From assembly GCF_002086795.1 (NCBI RefSeq), contig NZ_MVIM01000012.1, positions 62,001 through 126,000 of the forward strand: a stretch of 64,000 nt of DNA, read 5' to 3'. The number at the start of each line of letters is the position of its first letter. Position 1 is the first letter of the stretch. The DNA is from Mycolicibacterium tusciae. GTDB taxonomy: Bacteria; Actinomycetota; Actinomycetes; Mycobacteriales; Mycobacteriaceae. The position numbers and the translations under genes were made by a program. Shown piece by piece: positions 41,327-50,910 of this stretch. Under the pieces are notes generated by a model. The model saw nothing but the letters and a program-made list of their open reading frames with translations. It was not told where the DNA came from and did not search any database.

Positions 41327-42377
41327 CCTGACCGGCGGCATCGACACCGAGCGCGAATACATGTTCGCGCAGCGGCCGGACAACCCGGAGATGCGGGATT
41401 CGGTGAGTTTCTGGGTCGTCGACGAGGACGGCAGTGTGGGGTTGCCACGCATCGGTGTCGAAGCGGTCGCCGCGAACTGGGAGTCGCACGGCGTCCAGGT
41501 GAACGTCGCGTTCGCCGATGGGCGCGTGTACCGACTGCGTGACGAGGGCCCGAGAGTGCCGTCCATCGGATCGGACGATAGGCCGTCGGTCCTGGGCGCC
41601 GGCCCGCTCGCGTTCACGTGCGTCAAGCCGTTCGACGTGTGGACGATGACGTTCGACGGAAAAGCCGACGCGACGTCGTCGGCCGCCCTGATCGCGGGCC
41701 GCAAGGACGGGCCGTCGGTCGACCTGCGATTCGAGGTCGAGGCGACCATGGCGGTGCCGCCGTGGGTGCAGGGCGCACTGCAGGCCGATGCGGATGCGCA
41801 GTTGAAGACGTCGATCGTCGGCGATCTGATGGGAGGACCCCGCTACGAGCAGCTGTTCCGGGCGACGGGCTCGGTGCACGTGGCCGGCGAGCAGCACGCG
41901 TTCGCGGGAAGCGGCCTCCGGATCCGTCGCCAGGGCGTGCGCCGTCTCGAGGGGTTCTGGGGCCACTGCTGGCAGTCGGCGCTCTTTCCGGGTGGACGGG
42001 CTTTCGGCTATATCGCCTACCCGCAGCGGCCCGACGGTGAGCCCGCGTTCAACGAGGGCTATCTGTTCGGCGGTGACGGTGAGCTGATCCCGGCGCGCGC
42101 CGTGCAGGCGCCGTGGCTGACACGTCTGGAGCCCAAGGGGGAGGACGTCTCGGTCGTGCTGGAAACCGAGCGCGGCACCGTGCACATCGAGGGCGAGACC
42201 GTGGTGTCGACGCATGACATCACGGACCCCAGCGAGGTGCCCGCCGACATGCTCGAGCAGATGGCGAATTGGACCTTTCCGGCGCTACAGCAGGCCGGTG
42301 TGCGGTACCGCTGGGACGGTGAGGAAACCATCGGAATGCTCGAACGCTCGAGTCCGATGGACAAGATCACTCGTTAG
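41316..42377 (+). CDS. conserved protein resembling AttH/CrtC lipocalin-like hydratases
   Basis: A 353-residue soluble protein, predicted mostly beta. FTCVKPFDVWTMTFDGKA, SGLRIRRQGVRRLEGFWGHCWQSALF and GGRAFGYIAYPQRPDGEPAFNEGYLF resemble the two-barrel fold of AttH and carotenoid 1,2-hydratases (DUF7064-like), a weak match made by eye. It has no signal peptide. GGGAGG precedes ATG 41316. It overlaps the sulfotransferase by 11 bases and the convergent DUF3558 gene by 11 bases. Probably modifies or binds the same lipophilic molecule as the sulfotransferase; this is inference. Confidence 0.7.
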   Translation: MAIDLTGGIDTEREYMFAQRPDNPEMRDSVSFWVVDEDGSVGLPRIGVEAVAANWESHGVQVNVAFADGRVYRLRDEGPRVPSIGSDDRPSVLGAGPLAFTCVKPFDVWTMTFDGKADATSSAALIAGRKDGPSVDLRFEVEATMAVPPWVQGALQADADAQLKTSIVGDLMGGPRYEQLFRATGSVHVAGEQHAFAGSGLRIRRQGVRRLEGFWGHCWQSALFPGGRAFGYIAYPQRPDGEPAFNEGYLFGGDGELIPARAVQAPWLTRLEPKGEDVSVVLETERGTVHIEGETVVSTHDITDPSEVPADMLEQMANWTFPALQQAGVRYRWDGEETIGMLERSSPMDKITR

Positions 42378-42954
42378 AGGGGCCTTGGAAGATGTAGTGC
42401 GGCACCAGCTCGTGGGCGCGCTGCAGGTTGGTCTGCATGCAGTCCGGTTGCGGGTTGGAGTAGATCGTCGAGAAGAAGATCGTCTGTTGGATCAAGCCGT
42501 AGTCGGTGTCGAATCCGATGGCGCAGGTGACCCACCAGCGGTTGTTCCAGTCGGTCGGCTTCATGACCCACCACTGCGCGGCGCGGTGGCCGTCGATGTC
42601 GAGTTGGATGGCATCCGCCGGAAGGGCCTCTTCGAACGTCTTCCACACGAAGGCCTCGACGGTCATCTGGTAGTTGCCCGCGTCGTACTTGCACCGCATC
42701 CCTTCCTCGGGAATTGGCGGCGTGAAGGTCAGGCCGAGGGAACCCATCACGTCGAGCGGGAGGTCACGGCACGGGTTGAACGGATCCGGATCGGTGATGT
42801 CGATGACCGGATATTTGATGCTGGTTGTGACGTTGGTCATCGGAATATCCGACGCGCGCACCTGCATGGGTCCGCCGGGGTTGGACTGGCCGACCGCGAT
42901 CACCGCTGCGACGAGCGCACACAGCGCTGCGAGAACGCGCAGCTTGGCGATCAT
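42367..42954 (-). CDS. DUF3558-like secreted protein (position of Rv2799)
   Basis: A 195-residue protein with an N-terminal hydrophobic signal or anchor (KLRVLAALCALVAAVIAVG) and a DUF3558-like domain: DPFNPCRDLP, MRCKYDAGNYQMTVEAFVW, WVTCAIGF and QPDCMQ, four Cys likely forming two disulfides. No lipobox, so it is secreted or membrane-anchored rather than a lipoprotein. The frame stays open upstream to 44019, but that overlaps pptH on the other strand. Its 3' end overlaps the convergent gene by 11 bases. Position between Rv2800- and Rv2795c-like genes suggests Rv2799. Confidence 0.75.
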   Translation of the reverse strand: MIAKLRVLAALCALVAAVIAVGQSNPGGPMQVRASDIPMTNVTTSIKYPVIDITDPDPFNPCRDLPLDVMGSLGLTFTPPIPEEGMRCKYDAGNYQMTVEAFVWKTFEEALPADAIQLDIDGHRAAQWWVMKPTDWNNRWWVTCAIGFDTDYGLIQQTIFFSTIYSNPQPDCMQTNLQRAHELVPHYIFQGPSNE

Positions 42955-43051
42955 TACACCCCCTGCTGTCGTGGCGGCGGGGCCGCCGGCCTCTGGTCGG
43001 ATCCTGCCCGGGGAGTGTAGCGGCCCGAAGTCAGGGTCCGAAGCGGAAAAG

Positions 43052-43063
43052 AGAACATGTTCT
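43052..43063. promoter_or_regulatory. KstR-like palindrome between the DUF3558 and pptH genes
   Basis: AGAACATGTTCT is a perfect palindrome followed by A. It matches the KstR core TNNAACNNGTTNNA at every defined position except the first T. It lies about 98 bases upstream of the minus-strand DUF3558 start and 48 upstream of pptH. Confidence 0.45.
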
Positions 43064-43096
43064 AGTTGGGTTGCGAGAGCGCTCGTCGCCCGCACG

Positions 43097-43102
43097 TAGG
43101 CT
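43097..43102 (+). promoter_or_regulatory. -10 element for pptH-pptT-truB
   Basis: TAGGCT ends eight bases before GTG 43111; GGAGGG lies between them and could also serve as a ribosome binding site. Confidence 0.5.
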
Positions 43103-43110
43103 GGAGGGCT

Positions 43111-44057
<947 letters not shown>

Positions 44058-44058
<1 letters not shown>

Positions 44059-44738
44059 TGACGGTCATGGCGACCCTGCTCTCCGGCGTGCTGCCCGACC
44101 ACGCCCATGCGCTGGCCGCGGCGGAGATGTACACCGACCCACCGGAACTCGCACCGCTGCCCGAAGAAGAGCCGCTGATCGCGAAGTCGGTGGCCAAGCG
44201 GCGCAACGAGTTCATCACCGTGCGTTACTGCGCACGTGAGGCGCTTGGCGAGCTCGGTATTGCGCCCGTACCGATCCTCAAGGGGGAGAAGGGCGAACCT
44301 TGCTGGCCCACGGGCGTCGTCGGCAGCCTCACGCACTGTGAGGGCTTCCGAGGCGCGGCCGTGGCCCGGCACGACGCGATCCGCTCCGTCGGTATCGACG
44401 CCGAGCCGCACGACGTCCTCCCCACCGGCGTGCTCGACGCCATCAGTCTGCCGGGGGAGCGCGCTGAGTTACAGGCGCTTCCAAACGGACTGCATTGGGA
44501 CCGAATCCTGTTCTGCGCCAAGGAAGCCACCTACAAAGCGTGGTTCCCGGTCACCAACCGCTGGCTGGGATTCGAGGACGCACACATCACGTTCGACGTC
44601 GACGGCACCGGCATGGCGGGCGGATTCGAATCACGGATCCTCATCGACCCGTCTGCACCGTCGGGGCCACCGCTGCAAACGCTGGCGGGCCGGTGGTCGG
44701 TACGCGACGGTCTCGCGCTCACGGCGATAGTGCTGTGA
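44058..44738 (+). CDS. pptT: 4'-phosphopantetheinyl transferase PptT
   Basis: A 226-residue Sfp-type enzyme that moves phosphopantetheine from CoA to the carrier proteins of mycobactin and mycolic acid synthesis. KRRNEFITVR and KGEKGEPCWP lie in the N-terminal half. The Mg-binding GIDAEPHD has Asp114 and Glu116, and WDRILFCAKEATYKAWFP supplies the third acidic residue and the CoA contact. Length is nearly that of the M. tuberculosis protein. Coupled to pptH before and truB after by overlapping codons. Confidence 0.95.
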
Positions 44739-45616
44739 CCGAAGCTGGTCTTGTCGTCGTGGACAAGCCGGCGGGGATGACGAGCCACGACGTGGTGGGC
44801 CGCTGCAGGCGGATCTTCGGCACCCGAAAGGTTGGTCACGCCGGCACTCTCGACCCGATGGCCACGGGGGTGCTGGTGGTCGGTATCGGACGGGCCACCA
44901 AGATCCTGGGCATGCTGACGGCGACCGACAAGTCGTACGCCGCGACGATCCGGCTGGGTCAGACTACCTCGACCGAAGACGCTGAAGGCGAAGTGCTGCA
45001 GACGGTTTCGGCCTCTGGAGTTGATGAGGCGCAGATCGAGACAGCGGTGGCCGCGTTGCGCGGTGAGATCGATCAGATTCCGTCGGCAGTGAGCGCCATC
45101 AAGGTCGCCGGGCAGCGGGCCTACAAGCTGGCCCGCGAGGGACAAACCGTCGAGCTCGCGCCGCGCAGGGTGCGCATCGAGCGGTTCGACGTGCTATCCG
45201 TTCGGCATGAGGGCGATCTCGTCGACGTGGACGTCGAAGTGGACTGCTCCAGCGGCACCTACATCCGCGCGCTGGCTCGCGACGTCGGCGCCGCGCTCGG
45301 CGTCGGTGGACATCTCACCGCACTGCGCCGGACCCGGGTCGGCACGTTCGAGCTGGATCAGGCCGTCGGTTTGGAGGACCTCGCCGAACGCCCGCGCCTG
45401 TCGTACACGCTCGACGAGGCGTGCCTGCTGGCGTTCCCGCGTCGCGACCTGTCTGCTGAAGAAACCGAGGACACCCGCCATGGCCGGCCGCTGAAAGTCG
45501 CTGGTATTGAAGGCGTTTACGCGGCAACCGCAGCCGACGGACGGGTCATCGCGCTGCTGAGAGACGACGCGATCCGCACCAAATCGGTGGTCGTGCTGCG
45601 ACCAGCCACCCTCTAG
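44735..45616 (+). CDS. truB: tRNA pseudouridine-55 synthase
   Basis: A 293-residue enzyme making pseudouridine 55 in tRNA. VVDKPAGMTSHDVV begins the fold, KVGHAGTLDPMATGVL carries the catalytic Asp, and DVEVDCSSGTYIRALARDVG completes the active site. GTG 44735 overlaps the pptT stop. It converges on sirR with 34 bases between. Confidence 0.95.
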   Translation: MTEAGLVVVDKPAGMTSHDVVGRCRRIFGTRKVGHAGTLDPMATGVLVVGIGRATKILGMLTATDKSYAATIRLGQTTSTEDAEGEVLQTVSASGVDEAQIETAVAALRGEIDQIPSAVSAIKVAGQRAYKLAREGQTVELAPRRVRIERFDVLSVRHEGDLVDVDVEVDCSSGTYIRALARDVGAALGVGGHLTALRRTRVGTFELDQAVGLEDLAERPRLSYTLDEACLLAFPRRDLSAEETEDTRHGRPLKVAGIEGVYAATAADGRVIALLRDDAIRTKSVVVLRPATL

Positions 45617-45650
45617 CGGTCGCGGGCGGGCAGACTGACGGCGCCGACCC

Positions 45651-46349
45651 TCAGCCGACCACCCAAATAGCTTCTGCCGCAGGGTTTCCCAACTCCACAG
45701 TGGTGCCCTTTTCGTGTTCATCCGCATCGGCGGACTTGACCGCCACCGAGATCATGCCCGCGAAGTCGCGGCGGGCCAGCACCAGCAGCCGCGAATCCAG
45801 GCTGATGCCGACACTGTCGAAATACCGCAGCATCTCCGGGTCGGAGTCCGAAATCCGGGCGACGGTTCCGGTGTCACCGTCGCGGCAGACCGACAGCTGG
45901 CGGGCGTCCGGGGTGGGGACTCGGCCGTCGGAGGCGGGAATCGGATCGCCGTGCGGGTCGCGCGTCGGATAGCCGAGCTTGGCGTCGATGCGTTCGAGCA
46001 TCCGCTCGGACACCGCGTGCTCGAGCACCTCGGCCTCGTCGTGCACCTCGTCCCAGCTGTATCCGAGTTCGCGGACGAGGAAGGTCTCCATGAGCCGGTG
46101 CCTGCGGACCATCGCGAGAGCGGCCGCGCGGCCGGCATCGGTCAGTGTCACGGCGCCGTACTTCTCGTGATCGACCAGGCCCTGATCGGCCAGCTTGCGC
46201 ACCGACTCCGACGCCGTACTGGCGGATACGCCGAGCCGCTCGGCCAACATCTTGGTGCTGACCTTCTCGTGCGACCACTCTTGGGCAGTCCAGATCACCT
46301 TCAGGTAATCCTGGGCGACCATCGTCAAGTCGCGCGGATCACCGTTCAC
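45651..46349 (-). CDS. sirR: DtxR/MntR-family metalloregulator SirR (Rv2788 equivalent)
   Basis: A 232-residue iron/manganese-dependent repressor. The N-terminal winged helix is KMLAERLGVSASTASESVRKL, and the dimer and metal domain has RRHRLMETFLVRELGYSWDEVHDEAEVLEHAVS (metal ligands from the His/Glu set). A C-terminal FeoA/SH3-like domain follows. The MEXF form of the metal region suggests the manganese (MntR) rather than IdeR class. GTG 46349 lies eight bases after minus-strand TAAACT. Confidence 0.9.
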   Translation of the reverse strand: MNGDPRDLTMVAQDYLKVIWTAQEWSHEKVSTKMLAERLGVSASTASESVRKLADQGLVDHEKYGAVTLTDAGRAAALAMVRRHRLMETFLVRELGYSWDEVHDEAEVLEHAVSERMLERIDAKLGYPTRDPHGDPIPASDGRVPTPDARQLSVCRDGDTGTVARISDSDPEMLRYFDSVGISLDSRLLVLARRDFAGMISVAVKSADADEHEKGTTVELGNPAAEAIWVVG

Positions 46350-46357
46350 GCTTACGA

Positions 46358-46423
46358 AGTTTAGGCAGTTGTCACCTGATCTGGCGATCTAGCGCGGCCG
46401 TGGCGACGCGTGCGCCGTAGGCT
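46358..46423. promoter_or_regulatory. divergent sirR/ribF promoter region
   Basis: On the minus strand TAAACT (46363-46358) ends eight bases before the sirR GTG. On the plus strand TAGGCT (46418-46423) ends six bases before the ribF GTG. Both starts fit leaderless transcripts. No clear DtxR-type box was found between them. Confidence 0.55.
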
Positions 46424-46429
46424 TGCGCT

Positions 46430-47413
46430 GTGCAGCGCTGGCGGGGACAGGACGAGATCCCGACGGACTGGGGCCGATGTGTCGTCACCATCGGCGTGTT
46501 CGACGGTGTTCATCGAGGCCATCAGGAGCTGATCAACCACGCGGTGAAGGCGGGCCGGTCCCGCGGCGTGCCGACGGTGTTGATGACCTTCGACCCACAT
46601 CCCATGGAGGTCGTCTTCCCCGGCAGTCATCCCGCCCAGCTCACGACACTCACCAGGCGGGCCGAGTTGGTCGAGGACATGGGCATCGACGTGTTCCTGG
46701 TCATGCCGTTCACCTCGGATTTCATGAAACTCACACCCGAGCGCTACGTCCACGAACTGCTGGTCGAGCGGCTGCACGTCGTCGAGGTCGTGGTCGGGGA
46801 GAACTTCACGTTCGGCAAGAAGGCGGCCGGCAACGTCGACCTGCTGCGCAAAGCGGGAGACCGGTTCGGCTTCGCGGTCGAAAGCATGTCCCTGGTATCT
46901 GAGGCCGCCGCCACCAACAGCGAGGAAACCGTCACGTTCTCGTCGACCTATATCCGGTCCTGCGTGGACGCCGGTGACATGGTCGCCGCTACCGAGGCTC
47001 TGGGGCGTCCGCACCGCGTCGAGGGTGTCGTGGTCCGCGGCGACGGACGCGGCAGGGTCCTGGGCTTTCCGACGGCCAACGTGGCGCCGCCGATGTACTC
47101 GGCCATTCCCGCCGACGGCGTCTACGCGGCATGGTTCACGGTGCTCGGCCACGGCCCCATTGCGGGCGCCGTCGTCCCAGGTGAGCGCTACCAGGCAGCC
47201 GTCTCGGTCGGCACCAACCCCACGTTCTCCGGGCGTACCCGCACCGTGGAGGCGTTCGTCCTCGATACGTCCGCCGATCTGTACGGCCAGCACGTGGCGG
47301 TAGATTTCGTTGCGCGCATCCGCGGGCAGGAGAAATTCGCCAAGGTCGAGGAACTGGTCACCGCGATGGGTGCCGACACCGAACGGGCGCGCACCATCCT
47401 GGCAGCGCACTAG
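46430..47413 (+). CDS. ribF: bifunctional riboflavin kinase / FAD synthetase
   Basis: A 327-residue enzyme making FMN and FAD. The N-terminal adenylyltransferase has TIGVFDGVHRGHQEL and the EETVTFSSTYIRSCV segment. The C-terminal riboflavin kinase has GRVLGFPTANV and GTNPTFSGRTRTVEAFVLD. GTG 46430 is supported by the adjacent -10 element. Confidence 0.95.
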   Translation: MQRWRGQDEIPTDWGRCVVTIGVFDGVHRGHQELINHAVKAGRSRGVPTVLMTFDPHPMEVVFPGSHPAQLTTLTRRAELVEDMGIDVFLVMPFTSDFMKLTPERYVHELLVERLHVVEVVVGENFTFGKKAAGNVDLLRKAGDRFGFAVESMSLVSEAAATNSEETVTFSSTYIRSCVDAGDMVAATEALGRPHRVEGVVVRGDGRGRVLGFPTANVAPPMYSAIPADGVYAAWFTVLGHGPIAGAVVPGERYQAAVSVGTNPTFSGRTRTVEAFVLDTSADLYGQHVAVDFVARIRGQEKFAKVEELVTAMGADTERARTILAAH

Positions 47414-47471
47414 GCCGGGCAATTTCGCAGCTCAGCGAGGTGCTCGATTTCGCGGTCGGCCACCGGCGCGG

Positions 47472-47477
47472 TAGACT
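47472..47477 (+). promoter_or_regulatory. -10 element and leader of rpsO
   Basis: TAGACT suggests a start near 47484 and a leader of about 90 bases before GTG 47576. The leader contains a GC block (47525-47541) that may fold. S15 represses its own mRNA in several bacteria; whether this leader does so is unknown. Confidence 0.4.
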
Positions 47478-47575
47478 CCTGGCCGACCGAGCGTGTGCTG
47501 CAGTTCGCGGTGGCTGCGCTTATTTGGGGGCCCAGGGGCCTCATGTTCGCGGACTGAAATAGATGGAGTTGTTTC

Positions 47576-47845
47576 GTGGCGCTCACTGTCGAACAGAAAA
47601 AGACCATTCTGGGCGAGTACGGCCTGCATGACACCGACACCGGCTCGCCGGAGGCTCAGGTCGCGCTGCTGACCAAGCGCATCGCCGACCTGACCGAGCA
47701 TCTGAAGATGCACAAGCACGACCACCACTCGCGACGTGGACTGCTGCTGCTGGTCGGCCGTCGACGCCGCCTGCTCAAGTACGTCGCGCAGGTCGACGTG
47801 GCGCGCTACCGCTCGTTGATCGAGCGCCTTGGGCTGCGTCGCTGA
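47576..47845 (+). CDS. rpsO: 30S ribosomal protein S15
   Basis: An 89-residue 16S rRNA-binding protein. The helical core DTGSPEAQVALLTKRIADLTEHL and the rRNA-contacting HKHDHHSRRGLLLLVGRRRRLLKYV are complete. GGAG nine bases upstream supports GTG 47576. It precedes lppU by ten bases. Confidence 0.97.
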   Translation: MALTVEQKKTILGEYGLHDTDTGSPEAQVALLTKRIADLTEHLKMHKHDHHSRRGLLLLVGRRRRLLKYVAQVDVARYRSLIERLGLRR

Positions 47846-47855
47846 CGCGACGCGG

Positions 47856-48347
47856 GTGCGGAACCTGGCCGCGATCGTCGTAGCGGCGATCGTCGTTTTG
47901 GGGGGTTTGACGGGGTGTTCTTCCTCGTCCACGACGGATCTTGCGGTCGGGGACTGCCTGAAGACGGGTGGCACTCCGGAGCGGCCGGAAGTGACCAGGG
48001 TCGAATGCGGAAGCCCGGAGTCCAATTTCAAGGTGGCCGCCACGGCCGAGGACAGCGACCATTGCCCGGCGGATGTCGACTCTTACTACTCGATGAAGGG
48101 CACGTTCTCCGACACCAGCACCACGATCTGCATGGATATCGACTGGGTCGTCGGCGACTGCATGAGCATTGATCCGAACAACGACAAGGATCCGCTGCGG
48201 GTCGACTGCGACGATTCCTCGGTGCCCAACCGGCAACGCGCCACCGAGGTGCTGGACAGCGTCGCCAACGTCGACCAGTGCGCAAGCGGCGTCGGCTATC
48301 CCTATGACGAGCGCAACTTCACCGTATGCGTGGAGGATGTGGCCTGA
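47856..48347 (+). CDS. lppU: lipoprotein LppU (Rv2784c equivalent)
   Basis: A 163-residue lipoprotein. A hydrophobic signal ends in lipobox GGLTGC (Cys about residue 21). The mature part has an LAVGDCLKTGG start and eight further Cys including VGDCMSID, DCDDSS and VDQCASG, so probably several disulfides. The two VGDC segments may reflect an internal repeat. GTG 47856 puts the signal at the N-terminus; the longer frame from 47829 overlaps rpsO. Confidence 0.82.
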   Translation: MRNLAAIVVAAIVVLGGLTGCSSSSTTDLAVGDCLKTGGTPERPEVTRVECGSPESNFKVAATAEDSDHCPADVDSYYSMKGTFSDTSTTICMDIDWVVGDCMSIDPNNDKDPLRVDCDDSSVPNRQRATEVLDSVANVDQCASGVGYPYDERNFTVCVEDVA

Positions 48348-48383
48348 GGGTCCCGCGGATTTCGGGCCGTACCTGCTGCAATG

Positions 48384-48654
48384 TAGGATGGCTGAGTTCG
48401 ACAGCCGGTTTCGGCTCGAATGTTCGGGTGCGGTGATCGCAGTTCCGCGAGCGCCGTTCCCGCGTGTCACATCGGATGTGCTGGATCAACGACATGCCCG
48501 ATCGCACGGTCTTCGGTAGTGGCTGCCGGGTCCGATACCCGACAGCTTCGATCGATGGCCGTGGCCCAGTCGAGGCCGGTGATTCACCCTCTGTGGCAAC
48601 GCGAAAACAGTTGAACAGTGAAGACTGTGAACCAGAGAGGCCATACGGACACCT
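48384..48654 (+). promoter_or_regulatory. promoter and long structured leader of pnp
   Basis: This 307-base gap (48348-48654) has no gene. TAGGAT (48384-48389) gives a likely start near 48396 and a leader of about 260 bases. Two stems are visible: AGCCG/CGGCT around GTTT at 48403-48416, extended by TTCG/CGAA, and CGGGT/ACCCG around CCGAT at 48527-48541, extended by CTG/CAG. Such stems in other bacteria mediate self-control of PNPase; here this is inference. Confidence 0.5.
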
Positions 48655-50910
48655 ATGTCTGTAGTTGAACTTGAAGACGGCGTGTACGAATCCACCGCCG
48701 TGATCGACAACGGGAGCTTCGGCTCCCGCACCATCCGTTTCGAGACCGGCCGGCTTGCCAAGCAGGCCGCCGGCTCTGTCGTCGCCTACCTCGACGACGA
48801 GACCATGTTGCTGTCGGCCACCACGGCCAGCAAGCAGCCCAAAGAACATTTCGACTTCTTCCCCTTGACCATCGACGTCGAGGAGCGGATGTATGCCGCG
48901 GGTCGCATCCCGGGTTCGTTCTTCCGCCGTGAGGGCCGGCCGTCGACGGACGCGATCCTGACCTGCCGCCTCATCGATCGGCCGCTGCGCCCGACCTTCG
49001 TTTCGGGTCTGCGCAACGAGATCCAGGTCGTCGTCACCGTGATGAGCCTGGATCCCAAGGATCTGTACGACGTGCTGGCGATCAACGCCGCATCGGCGTC
49101 GACCCAGATCTCCGGCCTGCCGTTCGCCGGCCCGGTCGGTGGCGTGCGCGTCGCGCTGATCGACGGCCAGTGGGTCGCGTTCCCGACCATCGAGCAGCTC
49201 GAGGGAGCCGTGTTCGACATGGTGGTCGCCGGCCGCAAAACCGCCGATGACGTCGCGATCATGATGGTCGAGGCCGAGGCGACCGACAAGGTCATCGAGC
49301 TCGTCGCCGGTGGCGCGGGTGCTCCGACCGAGGCGGTCGTCGCCGAGGGTCTCGAAGCCGCCAAGCCGTTCATCGCCGCACTGTGCACCGCGCAGGAGGC
49401 GCTCGCCGAGAAGGCCGCCAAGCCGACGGCCGACTACCCGGTGTTCCCCGACTACCAGGACGACGTGTTCGAAAGCGTCTCGGCGGTGGCCACCGACGAG
49501 CTGTCGAAGGCGCTGACCATCGCGGGTAAGGAAGAGCGCGACGATCGCACCAGCGAGATCAAGGTCGAGGTGCTCGACCGGTTGGCCGACCAGTACGCCG
49601 GCCGCGAGAAGGAGATCGGCGCAGCGTTCCGATCGCTCACCAAAAAGCTTGTGCGCCAGCGCATCCTGACAGACCACTTCCGCATCGACGGCCGCGGCAT
49701 TACCGATATCCGCGCCCTGGGCGCCGAGGTGGCCGTCGTGCCGCGGGCGCATGGCAGCGCGCTGTTCGAGCGTGGCGAGACCCAGATCATGGGTGTCACC
49801 ACGCTGGACATGGTCAAGATGGCCCAGCAGATCGACTCGCTGGGACCCGAGACCAGCAAGCGGTACATGCATCACTACAACTTCCCGCCGTATTCGACCG
49901 GTGAGACCGGTCGCGTCGGTTCGCCCAAGCGTCGCGAGATCGGCCACGGCGCCCTTGCCGAGCGGGCGCTGATGCCCGTGCTGCCGAGCGTCGAGGAGTT
50001 CCCGTACGCGATCCGCCAGGTGTCAGAGGCGCTGAGCTCCAACGGATCGACCTCGATGGGTTCGGTGTGTGCGTCGACGCTGTCGCTGCTGAACGCCGGT
50101 GTGCCGCTGAAGGCGCCGGTTGCGGGTATCGCGATGGGTCTCGTGTCCGATGACGTGGAAGTTGACGGCGGCGGTACCGAGCGGCGCTTCGTCACTCTCA
50201 CCGACATCCTGGGTGCCGAGGATGCGTTCGGCGACATGGACTTCAAGTGCGCAGGCACCAAGGAGTTCGTCACCGCGCTGCAGCTCGACACCAAGCTCGA
50301 CGGCATCCCGTCGCAGGTGCTGGCCGGCGCGCTGGCGCAGGCCAAGGACGCGCGTCTGACGATTCTCGAGGTGATGGCCGAGGCCATCGACGAGCCCGAT
50401 GAGATGAGCCCGTATGCACCGCGGATCACCACGATCAAGGTTCCGGTCGACAAGATCGGCGAGGTGATCGGGCCCAAGGGCAAGATGATCAACTCGATCA
50501 CCGAGGAGACCGGTGCGTCGATCTCGATCGAGGACGACGGCACCGTGTTCGTCGGCGCCTCCAACGGTGAAGCGGCACAGGCTGCGATCGACAAGATCAA
50601 CGCGATCGCCAACCCGCAGCTGCCCAAGATCGGTGAGCGGTTCCTCGGAACGGTGGTGAAGACAACCGATTTCGGTGCGTTCGTATCGCTGCTTCCGGGC
50701 CGGGACGGCTTGGTGCACATCTCCAAGCTCGGCCGCGGCAAGCGGATCGCCAAGGTCGAGGACGTGGTGAAGGTCGGCGACAAGCTGCGCGTCGAGATCG
50801 CCGATATCGACAACCGTGGAAAGATCTCGCTGGTCCTCGTCGCCGAAGACGAAGCAGCTGAAGCATCCCCTGATGCCGCGCCAGCAGATGCCGCAGCAGC
50901 CACGAGCTAG
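48655..50910 (+). CDS. pnp: polyribonucleotide nucleotidyltransferase (PNPase / GpsI)
   Basis: A 751-residue exoribonuclease that degrades RNA with phosphate. Two RNase PH domains are separated by a helical domain; the active second core has RAHGSALFERGETQIMGV and SNGSTSMGSVCAS. KH follows (KIGEVIGPKGKMI) and then S1 (GTVVKTTDFGAFVSLLPG). The C-terminal tail is Ala- and Asp-rich. ATG 48655 follows the long leader. pepR begins inside its last 38 bases. Confidence 0.96.
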   Translation: MSVVELEDGVYESTAVIDNGSFGSRTIRFETGRLAKQAAGSVVAYLDDETMLLSATTASKQPKEHFDFFPLTIDVEERMYAAGRIPGSFFRREGRPSTDAILTCRLIDRPLRPTFVSGLRNEIQVVVTVMSLDPKDLYDVLAINAASASTQISGLPFAGPVGGVRVALIDGQWVAFPTIEQLEGAVFDMVVAGRKTADDVAIMMVEAEATDKVIELVAGGAGAPTEAVVAEGLEAAKPFIAALCTAQEALAEKAAKPTADYPVFPDYQDDVFESVSAVATDELSKALTIAGKEERDDRTSEIKVEVLDRLADQYAGREKEIGAAFRSLTKKLVRQRILTDHFRIDGRGITDIRALGAEVAVVPRAHGSALFERGETQIMGVTTLDMVKMAQQIDSLGPETSKRYMHHYNFPPYSTGETGRVGSPKRREIGHGALAERALMPVLPSVEEFPYAIRQVSEALSSNGSTSMGSVCASTLSLLNAGVPLKAPVAGIAMGLVSDDVEVDGGGTERRFVTLTDILGAEDAFGDMDFKCAGTKEFVTALQLDTKLDGIPSQVLAGALAQAKDARLTILEVMAEAIDEPDEMSPYAPRITTIKVPVDKIGEVIGPKGKMINSITEETGASISIEDDGTVFVGASNGEAAQAAIDKINAIANPQLPKIGERFLGTVVKTTDFGAFVSLLPGRDGLVHISKLGRGKRIAKVEDVVKVGDKLRVEIADIDNRGKISLVLVAEDEAAEASPDAAPADAAAATS

